Made by a program: the position numbers and the translations under genes
Notes under the pieces: generated by a model
Seen by the model: the letters and a program-made list of their open reading frames with translations, nothing else
What the model was told of the DNA's origin: nothing
Database searches by the model: none
In this document: positions 35,526-48,800 of the stretch, one piece after another
How the letters are laid out: the number at the start of each line of letters is the position of its first letter
Position numbering within the stretch: position 1 is the first letter of the stretch
Source of the DNA: Balanoglossus misakiensis
Lineage: Eukaryota > Hemichordata
Assembly: GCA_040954595.2 (NCBI GenBank)
Contig: CM082584.2
Location: forward strand, 13,826,001-13,890,000
Length of the DNA stretch: 64,000 nucleotides
Direction of reading: 5' to 3'

Positions 35526-37970
35526 TTTTGAGATAAATTTCGCTAAAACTTTTGCCCATAGACAAACCAAAATTATCGGTTGTGTATAGTACATGCTGGT
35601 TGTTTAATCTGTATTGATTTCATCGACGGAAGTTGGTATTTTCGGCAATTAAAACCGGCACACAAGACTTAATAATACTTAAGGAATGAAATTATAATTA
35701 ATGCAGTTTTCTTATTTTGTTGCAAATGTATATCTGAAAGTTTGCAGTGGAGGAGCGTGATTTTATGTTCGGTCATTGGGTCTTCGGCTGCACTGACTTG
35801 TGGTGGTAGTGAAATCTGCAGAACGGTAAATGGCTTCGCTTCCGTTATTTTGAGAAACAACACTACTATAATTGAGGTATTTTCGTCTGGTAAACGATTG
35901 ATAGGCAACATAAACCCAAATCTCCCTAACGACCATGTTTGAAGCCAGGATATGATAATCGGAAAAAGCCAGTTGAGAAACGTCTCTACTTTCTTTGCGA
36001 CAAAATGATCGAAATTCGCAAAGTCGGAAAACTCATTTTTTGAAAAAATCATGAGCTATAATAATTTGTGGGCTTATGGCCGTTGGTGGCGTCCGATCCC
36101 GCTGCACAGGTGAGACACAGGATCATGGGAAATACAATGCACCTGTGCTACGAGCTCATCCACGTTTTAAATGCAAATCGCGCAAAGCGACCCGGACTAT
36201 CAAGAGAGCAACAACCTGCAGAACAAGAGGATTTTGTCTGACAAGCTACGGGAATTTCTACAGCCCGGAAACCAAGATAAAGAACATATTATCTACTAGG
36301 TAAGTAACCGGTATTTACTAAAATTAGCGCTCCGACTTTCGACCCTAGTGAGGAAAAGGTGAAGACCTTCGTTAGTAATTCGAGCCTAGTTTTCGAGAGA
36401 GTAGTCGGAGTACTCGCCATTGTTCCAAGAAGCGACGTGTTTTTTTCTTTTGAAACGTGGCGCGGACGCCCGGCCCAATTGCGTTCAGTTTTCAACACTT
36501 GCACCAAATAAATCTATTCACTAGTTTTTTTCTGATGAGAGCCAAGGAACTATAGTTGTCGTGTTCAATTTTTGTCAGGAGTTTGACCTAGTTTAGCACA
36601 GGCTCTTTCACGTTTCATAAACAAGTATGTTGCCAATAATATTTTGCCAACACGTTCACACTTTGAGTAAATTGATATTTTAATATTCTGGACGCAACGA
36701 ATTTCTCTCGACACAGTGTTGTGTTGGCTCATATTTATGCACCCCAATCAATCCCTTAATTTCGGACCAATTGGATAAGTAGTGCTGTTTATTTCCGTAT
36801 TTCATGGCCTCCGGCCCAAAATTCTTTACATTTTCTTTTAAAACTTAAAACGGACGGGAATACTTAAACTTATTTCATAATTGAAAATCATCTGTCTTTT
36901 CTCACTCCCATGATAGCATGAAAAAAGCAATGCTGCTGAACACTGTAGAAAGGTACCATCGTTTGAATTCATAAGGAAAAAATCTTTCTGTTAGTCGGTG
37001 GGTTAAAATACATCGTAAGAATATATTTTAGTCTGTGACTGGAACAAAGTACAACACAATAGGAAATGATGTTCATCTTCATTTTCGTTACTGTCACACA
37101 ACAAGCAAATCATTTTGTTTTATCTACTCTGTGCTTTCTATCTGTTATCAAAAAACGTTCATGAAAAGCTGCATGAAAAAAAATATCTTCCTAAATTCAC
37201 AATTTCGTCACCGTAATTATTTTCAAAAAGATCATTTTGTAGTTCAAAGATGCCATATAATATCTAAATTTTAATAACAAGTGATATGTAATCAAAAAGG
37301 GAGGTTCTGTAACATGCATTTAAAAACGGGGGTCCCCACACCCGTTTTCCTGTAAACCCACAAAATGCTGTTCATACTATAATATTGCATATATAGTTCT
37401 AAATATCCAACCGATAGAGGGTGCTGTTTAATATTCGTACTTTGAGTACGATAATACTTTTTTGTTGTACGTTAAACTTGGTCAACTATTTAACACATAA
37501 TTTCGCCGTATATACTGTAAACACTCAGGATTTTTTTCGCGACAGGAAATTTTCGCGATATCAAAAGAGGCGACTGTTACGCGATTCATTTTTCGCGTTC
37601 GTATATTTCACTAATTGCATCGTTATTTCTGTAAAATTTCCATTCTACGATTATTTGTCGCATTAGTAGCACGATTCTTGGCTGCAAACCTTCATGTTCA
37701 AACAAATTGTGTAATGTTTATCAAAGTCATGAAACTGCAACCATTTTTATGCGTACGTGTATTTGTCTTTTTGCCAGATTGTGCATGAATGTAGCCGAGC
37801 TGGTGTGTTGCATTTCACGATGTCAATCACACATGTTTATTCGCGACTGCATGCATTTAAGTTTCCATGGCATTGCAGTGAAGAACTTCACTCTTCAATT
37901 CTACTAATGCATGTTTTTATAGATCCGTATTCAATTTGAGTGTGTTTTATCATAGACCATGTAGGGTCCA
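35526..37970. other. Intergenic DNA with one weak candidate exon
   Basis: Mostly AT-rich, with a CpG-richer island at about 36060-36480. On the + strand an ATG at 36076 opens a frame of 74 codons that ends exactly at a consensus donor (ACTAG-GTAAGT, 36299/36300). An earlier donor, CACAG-GTGAGA, lies at 36109. The encoded peptide (MAVGGVRSRCTG start, basic, Cys-containing) is not recognised. The octamer ATGCAAAT is at about 36169. On the minus strand an ATG in good context (ACAATGG, about 36422) also opens into the island. No downstream exon was identified for either. Confidence 0.25.
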
Positions 37971-39186
37971 TGATCGCAGATGAAGATATCTGGATGTCAA
38001 ATGAAGAGAAGACACAGGTTTTTAGTCAGCATTTGAAGAGTTTATAATGAGAATGAAGGGATTGCGTTCTGTCCAGTTTTCTCTTAAAGCGACAAAATCG
38101 CTTTTTGACCTTTCAACGATTTCAAGTATACATTGATTACTCGTATTATGTTTGTGTTAAAAATTGATGTTGATTTGTAACCATCATTTCCTGTCATACA
38201 AAATCAATCTCTAAACGGTCCAAAATGATTGAATTTTGCTCCTTAATCTGTTGATCCAGTGAAGATTATGGCATTGACATTGACTTTCAGTATGCGTTCC
38301 CTTGATCACACTGGTTACTTGTGCAGAATTTCAATTATGTTAATTAGCACACTTGTCTACTATTACAGTTGAGGAGCTACACAATTGTTGCAGCCATTGG
38401 GAAAACTTCATGACAAGAAGGATTCAGATTAGGACACAGTATGAATTCTCATACACATAAATACATACATACATACATACATACATACATACATACATAC
38501 ATACATACATACATACATACATACATACATACATACATACATACATACATACATACATACATACATACATACATACATACATACATACATACATACATAC
38601 ATACACACACATACACACATACACACATACATACATACATACATACATACATACATACATACATACATACATACATACATACATACATACATACATACAT
38701 ACATGAACATGTGCGTTTAATGTGTGTCAAATGAAATATCAGAGAAAACAAGTCTGTAACCATTTAACTCAACTATGCTTATTAAACTGTAGCCTAAATG
38801 TCCATATGATTTAGTAATTCTAAGAATTACATGTATGAATTGAGGAAATGTTGTTTAGTGAATTGTGCAGTCAAAGCAAATTGATTCAATCTAGAAAACT
38901 GTTTGTGCCATTTCAGCCAATTTTTCTAACTTCAATATTAACGTACTAACACACCATTAACTAACTATAACAACTAACACTTTGGCTGGAGTGGTATAAG
39001 CAGGCTATGAGAAACTTGTATTCTTGTGACTATTTCTATTTTTCATAATGAGCCAGTTAAAGGTATACAGATGAAATTAAGTAATGTATTCTAACTCAAT
39101 TTAAATTAGCTGTATTTTCCAAAACCTGAAAGTGAAGGCCAAGAAAATTATTCATTTCAAATTTTAGGGTACAGAATTGTTCTCTA
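37971..39186 (+). repeat. Tail copy A of the satellite-bearing element
   Basis: It starts with a partial satellite monomer (GCAGATGAAGATATCTGGATG) and continues as a diverged direct copy of 53600-54500. Shared words in order are GTTTATAATGAGAATGAA, CTGTCCAGTTTTCT, CAAGTATACATTGA, GGATTCAGATTAGGACACAG, AACTGTAGCCTAAATGTCC, GCAGTCAAAGCAAATTGATT and CAAAACCTGA. It ends at TTCTCTATGTATG, where the (TATG)n tract begins. A (CATA)n microsatellite interrupts it at 38459-38704. Confidence 0.8.
38459..38704 (+). repeat. (CATA)n microsatellite
   Basis: About 60 tetranucleotide units, interrupted near 38604-38630 by ACAC-containing units. Frames through it give meaningless YIHTYIHT or MYVCMYVC peptides. 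Confidence 0.97.
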
Positions 39187-39613
39187 TGTATGTATGTATG
39201 TATGTATGTATGTATGTATGTATGTATGTATGTATGTATGTATGTATGTATGTATGTATGTATGTATGTATGTATGTATGTATGTATGTATGTATGTATG
39301 TATGTATGTATGTATGTATGTATGTGTGTATGTGTGTATGTGTGTATGTGTGTATGTGTGTATGTGTGTATGTGTGTATGTGTGTATGTGTGTATGTGTG
39401 TGTGTGTGTATGTATGCAATGTATGCATGTATGTATGTAATGTATGCATGTATGTATGTAATGTATGCATGTATGTATGTAATGTATGCATGTATGTATG
39501 TAATGCATGCATGTATGTATGTAATGTATGCATCGATGTATGTAATGTATGCATGCATGTATGTATGTAATGTATGCATGCATGTATGTAATGTATGCAT
39601 GTATGTAATGTAT
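39187..39613 (+). repeat. (TATG)n microsatellite with TGTG and GCATG variants
   Basis: Pure TATG to about 39320, then TGTG/TATG alternation to about 39410, then a 20-24-bp higher-order unit of the type TATGTAATGTATGCATGTATG to 39613. The tract grows out of the CTCTATGTATG that ends the tail; copy B at about 54495 has the same seed but did not expand. Confidence 0.95.
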
Positions 39614-39814
39614 GTGTATGTGAATTCCTATTGTATCCTTGTCCGAATTTTATCTTGTCATGAAGTTCTCCCAATGTCTACAATAGTTGAGAAGCTTTCC
39701 AACCGTGATGGTAGATAAATTTAGCAAATGTTTTGGTAATTGTTTACTAGTGTGCTATAATATAACAGAAACTAACAATATTGAAGTATAATTGCTTTAA
39801 GTTAAGCAGGAAGG
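39614..39814. other. Single-copy spacer before the satellite array
   Basis: Two hundred bases of AT-rich DNA that I do not find elsewhere in the window. The first satellite-like words appear at about 39815 (GGATGGCGACAAAATTAC, then the GGTAGAAGTGGACAAGG core). Confidence 0.5.
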
Positions 39815-42800
39815 ATGGCGACAAAATTACAAATGATGCCAATGGTAGAAGTGGACAAGGAATTGGTCTTCCAGTCAGCCAATAAAGTACTTGCATGATG
39901 ATGGCAGATGAAGCAAGGTCAAGCATGAAAACTGATGTTTAATTTCTAAATGGTGCCAACGGTAGAAGTGGACAAGGACTTGGTCTTGCAGTCAGCCAAT
40001 AAACAACTTGCATGATGGCAGATGAAGATATATGGATGTCAAATGAAGAAAACGTACAGGTTTGCAGTCAACAAGTGTATATAGTATTGGAACAAATTCA
40101 AACTTAACTCGTTGAATCAATTTTATAAAATATGTCACAACTTTGTTCATTGATCATGGATATTTTTTTTTTCTGTTTTGTTAGAATATGGCGAAGAGTG
40201 CAGGCTGATGTTGTGTATCTGAATGTTGCCATTGGTAGAAGTGGACAAGGACTTGGTCTTGCTTTCACCCAATAAACTCTGTATGATAGCAGATGAAGAT
40301 ATTTGGATGTCAAATTAAGAAAACATGCAGGTTTGCAGTCAACATTTTAAGAGTGTATATAGTGTTGGAACAAATCCTAACTTAACTCATTGAATCAATT
40401 TTATAATATATGTCACCACTTTGTTCATTGATCATGAATAATTTGTTTTCTGTTGTTTTGTTAGAATATGGCGAAGAGTGCAGGCTGATGTTGTGTATCT
40501 GAATGTTGCCATTGGTAGAAGTGGAAAAGGACTTGGTTTCCAAGACACCCAATAAACTACTTGCATGATGGCAGACGAAGATATTTGGATGTCAAATTAA
40601 GAAAACATACAGGTTTGCAGTCAACATTTTAAGAGTGTATATAGTGTTGGAACAAATCCAAACTTAACTAATTGAATGAATTTTATAAAATATGTCACCA
40701 CTTTGTTCATTGATCATGAATATTTTTTTTTCTGTTGTTTTGTTAGAATATGGCAAAGAGTGCAGGCTGATGTTGTGTATCTGAATGTTGCCAATGGTAG
40801 AAGTGGACAAGGACTTGGTCTTCCAGTCAGCCAATAAAGTACTTGCATGATGGCAGATGAAGCAAGTTCAAGCATGAAGACTGATGTTTAATTTCTAAAT
40901 GGTGCCAACAGTAGAAGTGGACAAGGACTTGGTCTTGCAGTCAGCCAATAAACATCCTGCATGATGGCAGATGAAGATATTTGGATGTCAAATAAAGAAA
41001 ACATACAGGTTTGCAGTCAACATTTTAAGAGTGTATATAGTATTGGAACAAATCCAAATTTAACTCATCGAATCAATTTATACAATCTTTCGCCAATTTG
41101 TTCATTAATCATGGATAATATTTTTCTGTTCTTTTGTTAGAATATGGCGAAGAGTGCAGGCTGATGTTGTGTATCTGAATGTTGCCATTGGTAGAAGTCG
41201 ACAAGGACTTGGTCTTGCTTTCACTCAATAAACTCTGCATGATGGCAGATGAAGATATTTGGATGTCAAATAAAGAAAACATACAGGTTTGCAGTCAACA
41301 TTTTAAGAGTGTATATAGTGTTGGAACAAATCCAAACTTAACTAATTGAATCAATTTTATAAAATATGTCACCACTTTGTTCATTGATCATGAATAATTT
41401 TTTTTCTGTTGTTTTGTTAGAATATGGCAAAGAGTGCAGGCTGATGTTGTGTATCTGAATGTTGCTAATGGTAGAAGTGGACAAGGACTTGGTTTCCCAG
41501 TCACCCAATAAACTACTTGCATGATGGCAGATGAAGATATTTGGATGTCAAATAAAGAACACATGCAGGTTTGCAGTCAACATTTTAATAGTGTATATAG
41601 TGTTGGAACAAATCCAAACTTAACTCATTGAATCAATTTTATAAAATATGTCACCGCTTTGTTCATTGATCATGAATAATTTTTTTCTGTTGTTTTGTTA
41701 GAATATGGCGAAGAGTGCAGGCTGATTTTGTGTATCTGAATGTTGCCAATGGTAGAAGTGGACAAGGACATGGTCTTCCAGTCAGCCAATAAAGTACTTG
41801 CATGATGGCAGATGAAGCAAGTTCAAGCATGAAGACTGATGTTTAATTTCTAAATGGTGCCAACAGTAGAAGTGGACAAGGACTTGGTCTTGCAGTCAGC
41901 CAATAAACATCCTGCATGATGGCAGATGAAGATATTTGGATGTCAAATAAAGAAAACATACAGGTTTGCAGTCAACATTTTAAGAGTGTATATAGTATTG
42001 GAACAAATCCAAATTTAACTCATCGAATCAATTTATACAATCTTTCGCCAATTTGTTCATTAATCATGGATAATATTTTTCTGTTCTTTTGTTAGAATAT
42101 GGCGAAGAGTGCAGGCTGATGTTGTGTATCTGAATGTTGCCATTGGTAGAAGTGGACAAGGACTTGGTCTTGCTTTCACTCAATAAACTCTGCATGATGG
42201 CAGATGAAGATATTTGGATGTCAAATAAAGAAAACATACAGGTTTGCAGTCAACATTTTAAGAGTGTATATAGTGTTGGAACAAATCCAAACTTAACTAA
42301 TTGAATCAATTTTATAAAATATGTCACCACTTTGTTCATTGATCATGAATAATTTTTTTTCTGTTGTTTTGTTAGAATATGGCAAAGAGTGCAGGCTGAT
42401 GTTGTGTATCTGAATGTTGCTAATGGTAGAAGTGGACAAGGACTTGGTTTCCCAGTCACCCAATAAACTACTTGCATGATGGCAGATGAAGATATTTGGA
42501 TGTCAAATAAAGAACACATGCAGGTTTGCAGTCAACATTTTAATAGTGTATATAGTGTTGGAACAAATCCAAACTTAACTAATTGAATCAATTTTATAAA
42601 ATATGTCACCACTTTGTTCATTGATCATGAATAATTTTGTTTCTGTTGTTTTGTTAGAATATGGCGAAGAGTGCAGGCTGATGTTGTGTATCTGAATGTT
42701 GCCAATGGTAGAAGTGGACAAGAACTTGGTTTCCCAGTCACCCAATAAACTACTTGCATGATGGCAGATGAAGATATTTGGATGTCAAATAAAGAACACA

Positions 42801-45800
42801 TGCAGGTTTGCAGTCAACATTTTAAGAGTGAATATAGTGTTGGAACAAATCCAAACTTAACTCATTGAATCAATTTTATAATATATGTCACCACTTTGTT
42901 CATTGATCATGAATATTTTTTTTTCTGTTGTTTTTTTAGAATATGGCAAAGAGTGCAGGCCGATGTTGTGTATCTCAATGTTTCCATTGATAGAAGTGGA
43001 CAAGGACTTGGTTTCCCAGTCACCCAATAAACTACTTGCATGATGGCAGATGATGATATTTATTTGAATGTCAAATAAAGAAAACATACAGGTTTGCAGT
43101 CAACATTTTAAGAGTGTATATAGTGTTGGAACAAATCCAAACTTAACTAATTGAATCAATTTTATAAAATATGTCACCACTTTGTTCATTGATCATGAAT
43201 ATTTTTTTTTCTGTTGTTTTGTTAGAATATGGCGAAGAGTGCAGGCTGATGTTGTGTATCTGAATGTTGCCAATGGTAGAAGTGGACAAGGACTTGGTCT
43301 TCCAGTCAGCCAATAAAGTACTTGCATGATGGCAAATGAAGCAAGGTCAAGCATGAAGACTAATGTTTAATTTCTAAATGGTGCCAATGGTTGAAGTGGA
43401 CAAGGACTTGGTCTTGCAGTCAGCCAATAAACAACTTACATGATGGCAGATGAAGATATATGGATGTCAAATAAAGAAAACGTACAGGTTTGCAGTCAAC
43501 AAGTGTATATAGTATTGGAACAAATTCAAACTTAACTCATTGAATCAATTTTTTAAAATATGTCACCACTTTGTTCATTGATCATGGATATTTTTGTTCT
43601 GTTTTGTTAGAATATGCCGAAGAGTGCAGGCTGATGTTGTGCATCTGAATGTTGCCATTGGTAGAAGTGGACAAGGACTTGGTCTTGCTTTCACCCAATA
43701 AACTCTGTATGATAGCAGATGAAGATATTTGGATGTCAAATAAAGAAAACATACAGGTTTGCAGTCAACATTTTAAGAGTGTATATAGTGTTGGAACAAA
43801 TCCAAGCTTAACTCATTGAATCAATTTCATAAAAAATGTCACCACTTTGTTCATTGATCTTGAATATTTTTTTCTGTTGTTTTGTCAGAATATGGCGAAG
43901 AGTGCAGGCTGATGTTGTGTATCTGAATGTTGCCATTGGTAGAAGTGGACAAGGACATGGTTTCCCAGTCACCCAATAAACTACTTGCATGATGGCAGAT
44001 GAAGATATTTGGATGTCAAATAAAGAACACATACAGGTTTGCAGTCAACATTTTAAGAGTGTACATAGTATTGGAACAAATCCAAACTTAACTCATTGCA
44101 TTAATTTTATAAAATATGTCACCACTTTGTTCATTGATCATGAATAATTTTTTTCTGTTGTTTTGTTAGAATATGGCAAAGAGTGCAGGCTGATGTTGTG
44201 TATCTGAATGTTGCCATTGGTAGGAGTGGACAAGGACTTGGTTTCCCAGTAACCCAATAAACTACTTGCATGATGGCAGATGAAGCAAGGTCAAGCATGA
44301 AGACTGATGTTTAATTTCTAAATGGTGCCAACGGTAGAAGTGGACAAGGACTTGGTCTTGCAGTCAGCCAATAAACAACCTGCATGATGGCAGATGAAGA
44401 TATTTGGATGTCAAATAAAGAAAACATACAGGTTTGCAGTCAACATTTTAAGAGTGTATATAGTATTGGAACAAATCCAAATTCAACTCATCGAATCAAT
44501 TTATACAATCTTTCGCCAATTTGTTCATTAATCATGTATAATATTTTTCTGTTCTTTTGTTAGAATATGGCGAAGAGTGCAGGCTGATGTTGTGTATCTG
44601 AATGTTGCCATTGGTAGAAGTGGACAAGGACTTGGTCTTGCTTTCACTCAATAAACTCTGCATGATGGCAGATGAAGATATTTGGATGTCAAATAAAGAA
44701 AACATACAGGTTTGCAGTCAACATTTTAAGAGTGTATATAGTGTTGGAACAAATCCAAACTTAACTAATTGAATCAATTTTATAAAATATGTCACCACTT
44801 TGTTCATTGATCATGAATAATTTTTTTTCTGTTGTTTTGTTAGAATATGGCAAAGAGTGCAGGCTGATGTTGTGTATCTGAATGTTGCTAATGGTAGAAG
44901 TGGACAAGGACTTGGTTTCCCAGTCACCCAATAAACTACTTGCATGATGGCAGATGAAGATATTTGGATGTCAAATAAAGAACACATGCAGGTTTGCAGT
45001 CAACATTTTAATAGTGTATATAGTGTTGGAACAAATCCAAACTTAACTAATTGAATCAATTTTATAAAATATGTCACCACTTTGTTCATTGATCATGAAT
45101 AATTTTTTTTCTGTTGTTTTGTTAGAATATGGTGAAGAGTGCAGGCTGATGTTGTGTATCTGAATGTTGCCAATGGTAGAAGTGGACAAGAACTTGGTTT
45201 CCCAGTCACCCAATAAACTACTTGCATGATGGCAGATGAAGATATTTGGATGTCAAATAAAGAACACATGCAGGTTTGCAGTCAACATTTTAATAGTGTA
45301 TATAGTGTTGGAACAAATCCAAACTTAACTAATTGAATCAATTTTATAAAATATGTCACCACTTTGTTCATTGATCATGAATAATTTGTTTTCTGTTGTT
45401 TTGTTAGAATATGGCGAAGAGTGCAGGCTGATGTTGTGTATCTGAATGTTGCCATTGGTAGAAGTGGAAAAGGACTTGGTTTCCAAGACACCCAATAAAC
45501 TACTTGCATGATGGCAGACGAAGATATTTGGATGTCAAATTAAGAAAACATACAGGTTTGCAGTCAACATTTTAAGAGTGTATATAGTGTTGGAACAAAT
45601 CCAAACTTAACTAATTGAATGAATTTTATAAAATATGTCACCACTTTGTTCATTGATCATGAATATTTTTTTTTCTGTTGTTTTGTTAGAATATGGCAAA
45701 GAGTGCAGGCTGATGTTGTGTATCTGAATGTTGCCAATGGTAGAAGTGGACAAGGACTTGGTCTTCCAGTCAGCCAATAAACTACTTGCATGATGGCAAA

Positions 45801-48800
45801 TGAAGCAAGGTCAAGCATGAAGACTGATGTTTAATTTCTAAATGGTGCCAACGGTAGAAGTGGACAAGGACTTGGTCTTGCTTTCACCCAATAAACAACT
45901 TACATGATGGCAGATGAAGATATATGGATGTCAAATAAAGAAAACGTACAGGTTTGCAGTCAACAAGTGTATACATTATTGGAACAAATTCAAACTTAAC
46001 TAATTGAATCAATTTTCTAAAATATGTCACCACTTTGTTCATTGATCATGGATATTTTTTTTCTGTTGTTTGGTTAGAATATGGCGAAGAGTGCAGGCTG
46101 ATGTTGTGTATCTGAATGTTGCCATTGGTAGAAGTGGACAAGGACTTGGTTTCCCAGTCACCCAATAAACTACTTGCATGATGGCAGATGAAGATATTTG
46201 AATGTCAAATAAAGAACACATGCAGGTTTGCAGTCAACATTTTAATAGTGTACATAGTGTTGGAACAAATCCAAACTTAACTAATTGAATCAATTTTATA
46301 AAATATGTCACCACTTTGTTCATTGATCATGAATAATTTTTTTTTCTGTTGTTTTGTTAGAATATGGCGAAGAGTGCAGGCTGATGTTGTGTATCTGAAT
46401 GTTGCCATTGGTAGAAGTGGACAAGGACTTGGTTTCCCAGACACCCAATAAACTACTTGCATGATGGCAGATGAAGATATTTGGATGTCAAATTAAGAAA
46501 ACATACAGGTTTGCAGTCAACATTTTAAGAGTGTATATAGTGTTGGAACAAATCCAAGCTTAACTCATTGAATCAATTTTATAAAATATGTCACCACTTT
46601 GTTCATTGATCATGAATAATTTTTTTCTGTTGTTTTGTTAGAATATGGCGAAGAGTGCAGGCTGATTTTGTGTATCTGAATGTTGCCAATGGTAGAAGTG
46701 GACAAGGACATTGTCTTCCAGTCAGCCAATAAAGTACTTGCATGATGGCAGATGAAGCAAGTTCAAGCATGAAGACTGATGTTTAATTTCTAAATGGTGC
46801 CAACAGTAGAAGTGGACAAGGACTTGGTCTTGCAGTCAGCCAATAAACATCCTGCATGATGGCAGATGAAGATATTTGGATGTCAAATAAAGAAAACATA
46901 CAGGTTTGCAGTCAACATTTTAAGAGTGTATATAGTATTGGAACAAATCCAAATTTAACTCATCGAATCAATTTATACAATCTTTCGCCAATTTGTTCAT
47001 TAATCATGGATAATATTTTTCTGTTCTTTTGTTAGAATATGGCGAAGAGTGCAGGCTGATGTTGTGTATCTGAATGTTGCCATTGGTAGAAGTCGACAAG
47101 GACTTGGTCTTGCTTTCACTCAATAAACTCTGCATGATGGCAGATGAAGATATTTGGATGTCAAATAAAGAACACATGCAGGTTTGCAGTCAACATTTTA
47201 AGAGTGAATATAGTGTTGGAACAAATCCAAACTTAACTCATTGAATCAATTTTATAATATATGTCACCACTTTGTTCATTGATCATGAATATTTTTTTTC
47301 TGTTGTTTTTTTAGAATATGGCAAAGAGTGCAGGCCGATGTTGTGTATCTCAATGTTTCCATTGATAGAAGTGGACAAGGACTTTGTTTCCCAGTCACCC
47401 AATAAACTACTTGCATGATGGCAGATGATGATATTTATTTGAATGTCAAATAAAGAAAACATACAGGTTTGCAGTCAACATTTTAAGAGTGTATATAGTG
47501 TTGGAACAAATCCAAACTTAACTAATTGAATCAATTTTATAAAATATGTCACCACTTTGTTCATTGATCATGAATATTTTTTTTTTCTGTTGTTTTGTTA
47601 GAATATGGCGAAGAGTGCAGGCTGATGTTGTGTATCTGAATGTTGCCAATGGTAGAAGTGGACAAGGACTTGGTCTTCCAGTCAGCCAATAAAGTACTTG
47701 CATGATGGCAAATGAAGCAAGGTCAAGCATGAAGACTGATGTTTCATTTCTAAATGGTGCCAATGGTAGAAGTGGACAAGGACTTGGTCTTGCAGTCAGC
47801 CAATAAACAACTTACATGATGGCAGATGAAGTTATATGGATGTCAAATAAAGAAAACGTACAGGTTTGCAGTCAACAAGTGTATATAGTATTGGAACAAA
47901 TTCAAACTTAACTCATTGAATCAATTTTTTAAAATATGTCACCACTTTGTTCATTGATCATGGATATTTTTGTTCTGTTTTGTTAGAATATGCCGAAGAG
48001 TGCAGGCTGATGTTGTGCATCTGAATGTTGCCATTGGTAGAAGTGGACAAGGACTTGGTCTTGCTTTCACCCAATAAACTCTGTATGATAGCAGATGAAG
48101 ATATTTGGATGTCAAATAAAGAAAACATACAGATACAAGGACTTGGTCTTGCTTTCACTCAATAAACTCTGCATGATGGCAGATGAAGATATTTGGATGT
48201 CAAATAAAGAAAACATACAGGTTTGCAGTCAACATTTTAAGAGTGTATATAGTGTTGGAACAAATCCAAACTTAACTAATTGAATCAATTTTATAAAATA
48301 TGTCACCACTTTGTTCATTGATCATGAATAATTTTTTTTCTGTTGTTTTGTTAGAATATGGCAAAGAGTGCAGGCTGATGTTGTGTATCTGAATGTTGCT
48401 AATGGTAGAAGTGGACAAGGACTTGGTTTCCCAGTCACCCAATAAACTACTTGCATGATGGCAGATGAAGATATTTGGATGTCAAATAAAGAACACATGC
48501 AGGTTTGCAGTCAACATTTTAATAGTGTATATAGTGTTGGAACAAATCCAAACTTAACTAATTGAATCAATTTTATAAAATATGTCACCACTTTGTTCAT
48601 TGATCATGAATAATTTTTTTTCTGTTGTTTTGTTAGAATATGGTGATGAGTGCAGGCTGATGTTGTGTATCTGAATGTTGCCAATGGTAGAAGTGGACAA
48701 GAACTTGGTTTCCCAGTCACCCAATAAACTACTTGCATGATGGCAGATGAAGATATTTGGATGTCAAATAAAGAACACATGCAGGTTTGCAGTCAACATT

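Noticed and set aside
35669-36052. Minus-strand 127-codon ORF
   Set aside because: No recognisable domain, AT-rich codon use and no promoter or conserved neighbour; most likely chance.
38424-39718. ORFs of MYVC/YIHT repeats
   Set aside because: These are translations of (TATG)n/(CATA)n microsatellites in all frames.
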